Shown piece after piece: positions 38,614 through 45,218 of a DNA stretch of 45,218 nt (position 1 is the stretch's first letter; every line of letters starts with the position of its first letter). The notes below the pieces were generated by a model that was not told the origin of the DNA, did no database searches, and was given only the letters and a program-made list of their open reading frames with translations. The DNA comes from a virus: positions 1-45,218 of the IMG/VR virus record IMGVR_UViG_3300005529_000013, one strand, 5' to 3'. The position numbers were made by a program, and so were the translations under genes.

Positions 38614-40226
38614 TGCCCAACATCACTGAGCTGCGCGCCCCAGTCAATCTCGTTCCGGAGCCTACCGACCGTGCGGCGGATACAGCGCGCGAGGCCGGAT
38701 CTATCCAGAACCGACTCGCACGTCAGGCCGGGTCGGCGATGGGTAGCGCGATTGCGCGCACTGGCGGACAGATCGGCGACGAGATCAATCGCCACATCGC
38801 GAACCAGCAGATCAGCCAAGGGGCCGCGACTTACTCTTCGTTGTACGGGAACCTGACCCAGCAGTGGAACGAGATCGCCGCCAAGACCGACCCGAACGAC
38901 ACGTCGATCAAGCAAGGGTTCGAGGAGAGGGTTCTACGGCCGGCGCTGGATGCTTTCCAGAAACCGTTCGACGATAGCGGATCGCCTGAGGCGCAGCGCT
39001 GGGCACAGAGGCGCACTGAGGAATTGCGCCAGCATTTCTTCGAGAAGACCACGGCCGACATGGCGACGCGTGCAGGGGCCGCGGTCGAGAAGAATCTTTC
39101 CGACATGGAGCGGAACTACAGCAACGTCCTGGTGAACGATCCGTCGTCCTTGGCCCATGTCGCTGACTCGGTCAGGGGCGACGTGCAATCCATGATAGAA
39201 GCGAGCCCGTACATCACCTCTGGGCAGGCGGCGAAGATCAAGGACGAGCTCGTACCGAAGCTCCTGACCAACCTTGGCAAGAGCGCCGGATACGGGATGG
39301 CCCAAGCGAACCCGGACGAAACGAAGCTCGCCATCAAGCGCGGGGACTTCAACGGCTACCTGAACGCCGAGGAGCAGATCCGGCTCGGCAAATTCGCCGA
39401 CGAGGTGAAGACCCAGAAGAGGACGAACGAAACCTACGAGTACGAGCAGCAGAAGAGGAAGGAGCACGACACTGCAGAGATCGCCAAGAACGATTACGTC
39501 ACAAACCTCCTCGACGGGAAGCCCGCTGGCGATTACATCCACGATCCCAGGCTCATCAAGTTCCCGGAGGTGAAGGAGAACATTCGGTCTCTTCAGCACA
39601 CGCTGTCGATGCAGGCGATCGACCGTTCCGAGAACACGCCGCACCCGCAGGAGTGGCGCAAGCTCATCAACGACCTGCACGAGAAGGCGCGCACCGACCC
39701 GAACAACATCAGCGACCAGCCGATTTACGACGCCCTTAAGGCTGGCAAGCTAAACAAAGCCGAATTCGGGTCAGCTCTGAGCATCTTCAACGGCATCGAC
39801 AAGCCGCTGGAGCGAAACGTCCACAACCAAATCCTGACCGTGGAGCGGAACATCAAGGCGAGCATCCAAGGGCAGGTGTTGTTTCAGACCGACCCGGTGG
39901 ACTTCTCCGTGCGCATGAATCAGCTGGAGACCGATGCTCTCGCGAAGGTCAGGGCGGCCAAGGACAAGGGGCAGGACGTCACGCCGCTACTCGACCCGAA
40001 CAGCCCGAGCTACATCCTGTCGAAAGCGGCCGTCGCCCCCTACATGATCTCCGCGAAACAGGCGGTAGCGAACGAGGCTGCTGGTGTTCGTGCAACGGCT
40101 GGAAAGATCGGCGGCCCGACCACCAAGGTCAATAGCGCCGCCATCGCTGTCGGTACGGTGCAAAAGGGCTACCGCTTCAATGGTGGCGATCCAGCAGTAA
40201 AGGCCAACTGGGAAAAGGTTGAGTAA
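38613..40226 (+). CDS. Internal virion/ejection protein, 537 aa
   Basis: TGATG overlap with the upstream gene. Long helical protein with many Gln, Ala and Lys (SAMGSAIARTGGQIGDEINR, EQIRLGKFADEVKTQKRTNE). Conserved-looking segments include WNEIAAKTDPNDTSIKQGFE and SIFNGIDKPLERNVHNQIL. Position and composition match the second ejection protein (like T7 gp15). No enzymatic motif visible. Confidence 0.72.
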   Translation: MPNITELRAPVNLVPEPTDRAADTAREAGSIQNRLARQAGSAMGSAIARTGGQIGDEINRHIANQQISQGAATYSSLYGNLTQQWNEIAAKTDPNDTSIKQGFEERVLRPALDAFQKPFDDSGSPEAQRWAQRRTEELRQHFFEKTTADMATRAGAAVEKNLSDMERNYSNVLVNDPSSLAHVADSVRGDVQSMIEASPYITSGQAAKIKDELVPKLLTNLGKSAGYGMAQANPDETKLAIKRGDFNGYLNAEEQIRLGKFADEVKTQKRTNETYEYEQQKRKEHDTAEIAKNDYVTNLLDGKPAGDYIHDPRLIKFPEVKENIRSLQHTLSMQAIDRSENTPHPQEWRKLINDLHEKARTDPNNISDQPIYDALKAGKLNKAEFGSALSIFNGIDKPLERNVHNQILTVERNIKASIQGQVLFQTDPVDFSVRMNQLETDALAKVRAAKDKGQDVTPLLDPNSPSYILSKAAVAPYMISAKQAVANEAAGVRATAGKIGGPTTKVNSAAIAVGTVQKGYRFNGGDPAVKANWEKVE

Positions 40227-43200
40227 TGGATCGCGGCCCTTGGAACGATTTCCAGAAGACTGCTGACGAGGGTCCGTGGCAGGACTTCTCCAGGCCAACT
40301 GAGCCCGCGCGTACAGGGACCGGCGTGTGGGATGCGCTCGTGGCCGGGTATCAGGGCTCCGCGACAGGACTGCTAGCGCGCGGCAGGCTTCCCGACGTCG
40401 TACTCGATCAGTCTCATGCCAAGTGGTACGAGAAGGCGGTACAGGGGATCAGCAGCACGGTCTCCGACATCCCCGAGATGGCCGTGGGTGCTGTCGGAGG
40501 CGTGGCCGCCGGTACGGCCGTAGCTGGTCCACTGGGCGGGATCTTGGGTGGCGGCGCTGGAACATTCGCAGTCCCCACGCTGATACGCGAATCGCTCGTC
40601 CAGGCGTACAGCAAGGGCGAGGTAACGAGCGCAGCAGACTTCCTCAATCGCGCGAGCATCGTCATCAAGGAGACCGGAAAGAGCGCTGCGGTCGGAGCAT
40701 TGACCGCAGGAGCCGGAACGGTAGCCGCTCGAGCCGTAGGTGGTGCAGTCGTCGGCAGCCTCGGCACGACCGCGACAATGAGGGCCGCCAATGTGGCCGA
40801 GACTGTCGCGTCGGTCGGGACCATGACTGTAGCCCCGGCTGCGTTGGAGGGACGCCTGCCTGAACCCGAGGACTTCCTGAACGCGGCAATAGTCGTGGGT
40901 GGAATGAAGGCGGCCGGTGCAGTTGCCGGTCGTATCGCCAAGATATACGCGAAGACCGGAGTAGAGCCCGAGCAGGTCGTGTCAGATGCGAAGAACGATC
41001 CCGAGATCGCGGCCGATCTCAGCAAAGACGAACTGCCGAAAGCGTATCAAGGGCTCGCCCAGCAGGAGATGCTGCGCGGCGCTATGCCCGATCCGGTGAA
41101 GGTGCAGGAGATCATCGCCAATCCGAGGGGCGTAATCACCGATACCAAGCAGCCGAACCACATCAACTACAACTACGTCGAGGCTCCCGAGGACGTGGTG
41201 TCGCTCCGCGCTCGCATGAGCGAGGTGCTGAAGACCGAGATCGAGGCCGCCAGAGGAAGGGAGTCGTGGTCGGAAACGCAACTCAAGGCGCAGGAGATCA
41301 TCCGCAACCGACTCGCTGGAATGCCCGCAGAGCAGCAGGCGAAATTGTCCGGCATGGCCTTCGACGATCTTGCCGCTCAGAGCATGGCCGTCGAGGCGAT
41401 GGCGCAGAAGGCGGCGTTCGACGCTCGAGCCGCAGCTGCGAACATCGCTGCGAAGGGCGCTCTCGCCACACCGGAGGATATAGCGGCGCTCCCGAAGGCG
41501 ATCGAGACCGCGGCACTGTTGCATGCAATAGACCAGGGAAATGGCGCCGAGATTGCGCGGGCGTTGAACGCCAGGAAGGCGGCGAGTCAGCGGGCCGCGC
41601 TCTCGCAGAGCATGGCCGAGATAATGGCGAAGTACGGGGAAGACCCTCACATGCTCGCGCAGATGGTCCTCAGCCTGGACAACACTGCGCAGATCATGGC
41701 GTTCTCCAAGAACGCGTCCAAGGCGACGACGTTCGAGAAGGTGGTAGAAGCTTGGAAGGCGGGGATTGTCTCCGGCCCCATAACTCACGCTGCGAACATC
41801 GTCGGCAACGGGACATTCGTTGCTCTGCGCCCGATGATCGATTTACTCGCCTCGGCTGGGGGGGCTGTAACCGGAGCTCAGGAGCGCGTAGCCGCTATAG
41901 AACCGTTCTCGCGGGTATTTGGCAACCTGCAAGGCGCGAAGGACGCTCTGATCTTCGCTGGCCGGGCGCTGCGAGCCGCTTACGGCGATGGCGGGGTGAG
42001 GGGGTTGCTACGCGAGATAGCGGTCGGCAACGAGTCCGGACCGCAGAAGATGGAGCAATTCCGTAAGGCAATCGAGGGGACGAAGGGCGACATCATCCGC
42101 CTTCCATTTCGCGCCCTGTCTCTAGCGGACGATTTCTTCAAGATCGTGAACGACCAAGGCGAGCGGTATGCCCTGGCATCGCGCCAAGCTGCTAAGGAAG
42201 GCTTCAGCGTGATGACTCGCGAGTTCCGCGAGCGGGTTGCGGACTTGGTGCAGAACGACCAGAAGATAGCTGAAGCCGGAGAGGCGGCCGCATTGCGGTT
42301 CACCTTCAATACGCCTCTGGGGGAGAAGGGGCAGGCCGTGCAGAACCTCGTGCGTAAGGCGCACCTTCAGCTACTCGTGCCGTTCATCCGAACTCCGGCG
42401 AACATCTTCAAGGAGATGGTGCGCATGACACCAATCGCCCCGATCATCGGGGAATGGCGTGCGGACTACGCCGCGGGCGGTGTGAAGCAGGCGAAGGCGA
42501 TTTCCGAGATGGCGATGGGTACGGCGATCTCCGGTGTCGTTGCTTCCTTCGTCATGGACGGCACTATCACCGGGCAAGGGAGTCCCGACCCGAACAAGCG
42601 TCGCGTTGCAGCCGCAGCTGGATGGCAGCCGTACAGCATCAAGATCAACGGGGAATATTACAGCTACCAGAGACTTCAGCCGCTCGGGACGCTGATGGGC
42701 ATGGCCGCAGACTTGGCCGAAGTGTGGGAGCACGTCACCGAGGAGGAGGGCAACAAGGCGGCGACGATGCTGTCGGTGGCCTTCGCAAACGCGGTCACGC
42801 AACAGACGTTCCTCTCCGGCATCACGAACATCGTCCAGGTCCTCGCCGATCCGCAGCGCTACGGATCGAGCTTCGTGGAGCAGTACGCTGGGTCCGTCGT
42901 CCCGGCCGTCATCGCCCAGCCGGCTCAGATTTACGACCCGCTCCAGCGCGAGGTCCACGGGATTGTCGACGCGGTTAAGGCGCGAATCCCTGGGCTTCGC
43001 GAAACCCTCGAGCCGAAGATCAACCCCCTGACGGGCGAGCCTATGGAGGCCAAGGATCGCGTCGGCGTCATCGCTCCGATCATGACGTCCGAACCATCAC
43101 AAGACCCAGTGCTTAAGGAAGCGCTTCGCCTCGGGGTGAGCACGACCAAGGCGCCCAAGAGCCTCCAGCTGCCCGCGATGGGAGACAAAAGAGCCGGGAA

Positions 43201-43447
43201 GGTCGAGCTATCCCCAGAGCAGCAGACGCTATTCGCTACGGCATCCGGTCAACTCGCGCACCAAATCCTATCCGAGATCGTCGAGACAACTACTTGGAAA
43301 GCCGCCCCGGACCTTATCAAAAAACAGATATTCGCGAAGGTCTTTACCCAAGCTCACAAAGCTGGCGCCGCAGCTGCTCTGCCTGCGGAGGAGCGCGCGG
43401 TAATAGCTCAGGCGATTGCGGACAGCTTGATGGCGAAGATGCAATGA
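40226..43447 (+). CDS. Large internal virion/ejection protein, 1073 aa
   Basis: TAATG overlap with the upstream gene. Starts with a doubled GPWNDF / GPWQDF motif (residues 3-23), seen at the start of large ejection proteins of podoviruses. Gly/Ala-rich stretches (VGGVAAGTAVAGPLGGILGG, GAGTVAARAVGGAVVGSLGT) look membrane-active and may form a channel across the host envelope. The middle and C-terminal parts are helical (LLREIAVGNESGPQKMEQFR, QKAAFDARAAAANIAAK). No lysozyme or transglycosylase motif (for example ES...GxxQ) was found. Confidence 0.78.
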   Translation: MDRGPWNDFQKTADEGPWQDFSRPTEPARTGTGVWDALVAGYQGSATGLLARGRLPDVVLDQSHAKWYEKAVQGISSTVSDIPEMAVGAVGGVAAGTAVAGPLGGILGGGAGTFAVPTLIRESLVQAYSKGEVTSAADFLNRASIVIKETGKSAAVGALTAGAGTVAARAVGGAVVGSLGTTATMRAANVAETVASVGTMTVAPAALEGRLPEPEDFLNAAIVVGGMKAAGAVAGRIAKIYAKTGVEPEQVVSDAKNDPEIAADLSKDELPKAYQGLAQQEMLRGAMPDPVKVQEIIANPRGVITDTKQPNHINYNYVEAPEDVVSLRARMSEVLKTEIEAARGRESWSETQLKAQEIIRNRLAGMPAEQQAKLSGMAFDDLAAQSMAVEAMAQKAAFDARAAAANIAAKGALATPEDIAALPKAIETAALLHAIDQGNGAEIARALNARKAASQRAALSQSMAEIMAKYGEDPHMLAQMVLSLDNTAQIMAFSKNASKATTFEKVVEAWKAGIVSGPITHAANIVGNGTFVALRPMIDLLASAGGAVTGAQERVAAIEPFSRVFGNLQGAKDALIFAGRALRAAYGDGGVRGLLREIAVGNESGPQKMEQFRKAIEGTKGDIIRLPFRALSLADDFFKIVNDQGERYALASRQAAKEGFSVMTREFRERVADLVQNDQKIAEAGEAAALRFTFNTPLGEKGQAVQNLVRKAHLQLLVPFIRTPANIFKEMVRMTPIAPIIGEWRADYAAGGVKQAKAISEMAMGTAISGVVASFVMDGTITGQGSPDPNKRRVAAAAGWQPYSIKINGEYYSYQRLQPLGTLMGMAADLAEVWEHVTEEEGNKAATMLSVAFANAVTQQTFLSGITNIVQVLADPQRYGSSFVEQYAGSVVPAVIAQPAQIYDPLQREVHGIVDAVKARIPGLRETLEPKINPLTGEPMEAKDRVGVIAPIMTSEPSQDPVLKEALRLGVSTTKAPKSLQLPAMGDKRAGKVELSPEQQTLFATASGQLAHQILSEIVETTTWKAAPDLIKKQIFAKVFTQAHKAGAAAALPAEERAVIAQAIADSLMAKMQ

Positions 43448-43471
43448 AACGACTACAGGGAGAGTCGAAAA

Positions 43472-43714
43472 ATGGAAGGGTTCACCCCGACGTTCGTACT
43501 TGAGGTATTGATCGCTCTGTGCTCCGGGCTCGGGTCGTTCTTCGCCATGCGCGAGAACATGAAGACACTGTTTCGCCAGCAGGCGGAGGAGACACGTCTG
43601 CGAGAGCAACACGCGAAGGCTGACGACGAAAGCTTCCACGACATTCGGGAGACGATCGGCATGGTGAGCAATCGCGTCGCGGTCATTGAGGGGCGCCTGG
43701 AGCGAGCGCCGTGA
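43472..43714 (+). CDS. Single-span membrane protein with coiled coil, 80 aa
   Basis: Binding site GGGAGAG. N-terminal transmembrane helix (FVLEVLIALCSGLGSFFAM) and a long charged helix (ENMKTLFRQQAEETRLREQH, IRETIGMVSNRVAVIEGRL) typical of a coiled coil. First gene of the lysis cluster. It could be a pinholin-type holin, an i-spanin-like protein or a holin regulator; the coiled coil favours a spanin-like or antiholin role. Its stop overlaps the next start. Confidence 0.65.
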   Translation: MEGFTPTFVLEVLIALCSGLGSFFAMRENMKTLFRQQAEETRLREQHAKADDESFHDIRETIGMVSNRVAVIEGRLERAP

Positions 43715-43899
43715 AGGTTCTCAAGGTCACCGCGGTCCTGCTCCTCTCTGTCCCGATGACGCTCGCGATCGGGGTAGCGTTCCTCTTCGGCTCACTCATT
43801 CGTCTGATAAACCGGAAGCCTGAACCGGACCCGATCGAGGAAGGCGATAACGTCGTGCGGATGCATCCCAAGCCGGAGGACCGTCTATGGCCGTTCTGA
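43711..43899 (+). CDS. Small single-span membrane protein, 62 aa
   Basis: GTG start overlapping the previous stop. Basic start, transmembrane helix (VTAVLLLSVPMTLAIGVAFL), then a Pro-rich polar tail (RKPEPDPIEEGDNVVRMHPK). The location between the coiled-coil membrane protein and the lysozyme suggests a holin or spanin part. No family recognised. Confidence 0.6.
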   Translation: MKVLKVTAVLLLSVPMTLAIGVAFLFGSLIRLINRKPEPDPIEEGDNVVRMHPKPEDRLWPF

Positions 43900-43912
43900 T
43901 TCGTCTTGGCAT

Positions 43913-44326
43913 ATGAGCTACCGCGACATCGCCAAGTCGCAGCTACGGATCGACGAGGGCGTGCGCGGCAAGCCCTACCGCGACACGGTGGGGAAGCTCA
44001 CTATCGGCGTGGGGCGCAACCTTGATGACGTTGGGCTCTCCCCCGACGAGATCGACTACCTGCTCGACAACGACGTGACGAACGCCGAAATCGTGGCGCG
44101 CATCCTCTTCCCGAGCTTCAACTCGTTGTCGGACAATCGACGCGCCGCGATCATCAACATGGCGCTGAACCTCGGGCAAGAACGCTTGGCCGGCTTCCAC
44201 GATATGCGCGCCGCTGTGGAACGCCAGGATTGGGCAGGAGCCGCGACCGCGATGCTCGACTCTCGATGGGCCGGGCAGGTAGGAAAACGCGCCGATCGCT
44301 TGGCGCAGATGATCAAGGAGGGATAA
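43913..44326 (+). CDS. Endolysin, T4-type lysozyme (GH24)
   Basis: 137 aa. Cleaves the beta-1,4 bond of peptidoglycan. Glu15, Asp24 and Thr30 (RIDEGVRGKPYRDTVGKLTI, then GVGRN) have the same spacing as the E11-D20-T26 triad of T4 lysozyme. Later conserved segments are AAIINMALNLGQERLAGFHD and RAAVERQDWAGAATAMLDSR, with WAGQVGKRADRLAQMI at the end. No signal peptide or SAR helix at the N-terminus, so it needs a holin for release. Confidence 0.95.
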   Translation: MSYRDIAKSQLRIDEGVRGKPYRDTVGKLTIGVGRNLDDVGLSPDEIDYLLDNDVTNAEIVARILFPSFNSLSDNRRAAIINMALNLGQERLAGFHDMRAAVERQDWAGAATAMLDSRWAGQVGKRADRLAQMIKEG

Positions 44327-44815
44327 ATGGACTGGACTACGATCGCAAAGAAGCTCGCGGCCATCGGCCTGCCGCTTCTCGGTGGTGCTGTCGGTGGCCC
44401 CGGCGGCGCGCTGGTGGGCAAGGGCATCGCCTCAGCTCTCGGGCTAGCGGAGGACGCCACGCCGGAGCAGGCGGCGGCTGCCTTGGGCAATATCACCGGA
44501 GATCAGCTCCTCGCTTTACGCACCCTGGAGGCCGAGCAGGCCAAGGTGCAGATGCAGACGGCCGCTCAGCAGGTCGAGGCGGTGAACAAGACCCTTCAAA
44601 CCGAGGCGATGGGCGGCTCCTGGTTGCAGCGCAACCACCACGCTATAGAGTCGTTGCTGTTCGTGCTGTTCATCATTGGGGTGTACTTCGTCCTGCCGCT
44701 CTTGAAAATACAGGTGCCGACGATCCCGGAGTTCGCCTACATGGCGATAGCCGCGGTCTTGGGGGTCACGGCTTGGCAGCGCGGGGCGGCCAACGTGGCG
44801 ACGGCGAAGTCGTGA
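44327..44815 (+). CDS. Holin-like protein (3TM holin family)
   Basis: 162 aa, GGAGGG before ATG. An Ala/Gly-rich hydrophobic N-terminus (LPLLGGAVGGPGGALVGKGI), a charged Gln-rich middle (EAEQAKVQMQTAAQQVEAVN) and two C-terminal transmembrane helices (SLLFVLFIIGVYFVLPLL, FAYMAIAAVLGVTAW). This matches the 3TM-holin plan of gene transfer agents and many phages. Located right after the endolysin; a holin role is likely, with the two small membrane proteins upstream as alternatives. Confidence 0.75.
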   Translation: MDWTTIAKKLAAIGLPLLGGAVGGPGGALVGKGIASALGLAEDATPEQAAAALGNITGDQLLALRTLEAEQAKVQMQTAAQQVEAVNKTLQTEAMGGSWLQRNHHAIESLLFVLFIIGVYFVLPLLKIQVPTIPEFAYMAIAAVLGVTAWQRGAANVATAKS

Positions 44816-44972
44816 ACGTGACGAATCTGTGCTGGCCTTACCTCGTTTGCCCCTTGGTTGCATGGCAACAAAACAGGTGGGCTGGCGCTGCCATTGTTAG
44901 GTTAAGTCTATGAAACTTGTTTGTAATTTGCTGTTCCACGAACGCGGATAGTGTATCAGAAGGCGTGACGCT
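44816..44972. other. Non-coding gap between lysis genes and int, expected attP location
   Basis: 157 bp between the convergent holin-like gene and int. It holds GTTGC-ATG-GCAAC (a small hairpin without a T-tract) and an AT-rich stretch at about 44896-44936. Phage attP usually lies beside int, so this is the best place for it, but no tRNA-derived sequence or repeated arm sites are visible. Confidence 0.45.
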
Positions 44973-45218
44973 CTAAGCTATTGCTGCAGCCGCGTTCTCT
45001 TCTCTGCCGTCAACTCCCTGTGACAGGATCGTGTCGATAACCGCTGCATATGGGCGCAGGCTGTCGATGTCGAGATGCGTGTACCTGTCTGCGTTGTCGT
45101 CGCTGACGACCCACCCGCCCAGGCGATTCCTGATCTCCTTCGGTACGCCGCGCTGAGCCAGCCAAGAGTTCCAGGTGTGGCGGAATGTGTGCCAGCAGAC
45201 CCCATGCACCCGATCATC
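44973..45218 (-). CDS. int: Tyrosine recombinase integrase, C-terminal part (same gene as 1-931)
   Basis: This is the end of the integrase gene, cut by the contig ends. It reads through HTFRHT, the Trp that replaces the third catalytic His, and the nucleophilic Tyr of DRYTHL, then ends in a short Ala-rich tail (ENAAAAIA) at the stop 44973-44975. Bases 45119-45218 duplicate 1-100, so only 44973-45118 add new sequence. The gene converges on the late lysis genes, with 157 bp of non-coding DNA between them, where attP would be expected. Confidence 0.95.
   Translation of the reverse strand, partial: DDRVHGVCWHTFRHTWNSWLAQRGVPKEIRNRLGGWVVSDDNADRYTHLDIDSLRPYAAVIDTILSQGVDGREENAAAAIA
45119..45218. 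repeat. Right copy of 100-bp terminal direct repeat
   Basis: Exact copy of bases 1-100. Removing this copy gives the unit genome. The reading frame of int is unbroken when 45118 is joined to 1. Confidence 0.95.

Noticed and set aside
40226-43447. Lytic transglycosylase domain in the large ejection protein
   Set aside because: No catalytic Glu-Ser motif followed by GxxQ was found, unlike T7 gp16.
44850-44880. GTTGC-ATG-GCAAC as late terminator
   Set aside because: Only five pairs and no T-tract on either strand.
1-45218. CRISPR array
   Set aside because: No regularly spaced repeats of 25-40 bp were seen.

Overview
The window looks like one complete temperate phage genome of the small-podovirus type, written as a linear contig. 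The first 100 bases (1-100) are repeated exactly at the end (45119-45218), and the integrase gene reads through the join. The true molecule is therefore probably a 45,118 bp circle, or a circularly permuted or terminally redundant linear genome cut inside int. The DNA is GC-rich by eye, and GTG starts and ATGA/GTGA stop-start overlaps are common. The order TerS-TerL-podovirus portal-Bbp19-like protein-scaffold-capsid-cementing protein-adaptor-nozzle-internal virion proteins resembles the Bordetella BPP-1 / Burkholderia BcepC6B type. This suggests a Gram-negative proteobacterial host; the exact host cannot be read from the sequence.

Layout. 1-9330 is a leftward early operon. It holds a string of small unknown genes, an SSB-like protein, a YbcO-type nuclease, two HNH endonucleases, a phage-encoded DNA polymerase III beta clamp, a Lar-like zinc protein, and finally an excisionase-like gene and int. 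A two-gene rightward island (2170-2555) with its own sigma70 promoter sits inside it. 9442-10569 is a control region with mutually exclusive hairpins, a small rightward gene, a strong terminator and a tRNA-like element. 10570-12446 holds an unrecognised gene and an IS1595-family transposase without visible inverted repeats. 12485-13231 is the lysogeny switch: a leftward repressor and a rightward Cro-like gene. A 16-bp operator (GAGT-N8-ACTC) occurs in both the leftward and the rightward early promoter. 13231-15923 is the rightward replication operon (DUF1376/YdaU-like initiator, VRR-NUC nuclease). 16151-44815 is the late operon (packaging, head, tail, ejection, lysis), interrupted by one leftward gene.

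The most unusual part is a five-gene, translationally coupled cassette (22195-27185) between the scaffold region and the major capsid gene. It encodes a minimal split thiamine-diphosphate enzyme (E1-alpha-like plus E1-beta-like), two radical-SAM enzymes with C-terminal cysteine clusters, and a TPR-containing GT41 (O-GlcNAc-transferase-like) glycosyltransferase. It looks like a small pathway that makes or remodels a sugar-like group and attaches it to a protein. Its position in the late operon next to the capsid gene suggests a virion protein or a lytic-stage host target.

A second theme is surface polysaccharide. A beta-helix tailspike (30005-31918) lies tail-to-tail with an opposite-strand membrane protein resembling O-antigen polymerases (31921-33243), a likely serotype-conversion gene. 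The tail adaptor carries repeated CBM5/12-like modules, and the nozzle protein carries an inserted seven-repeat beta-propeller.
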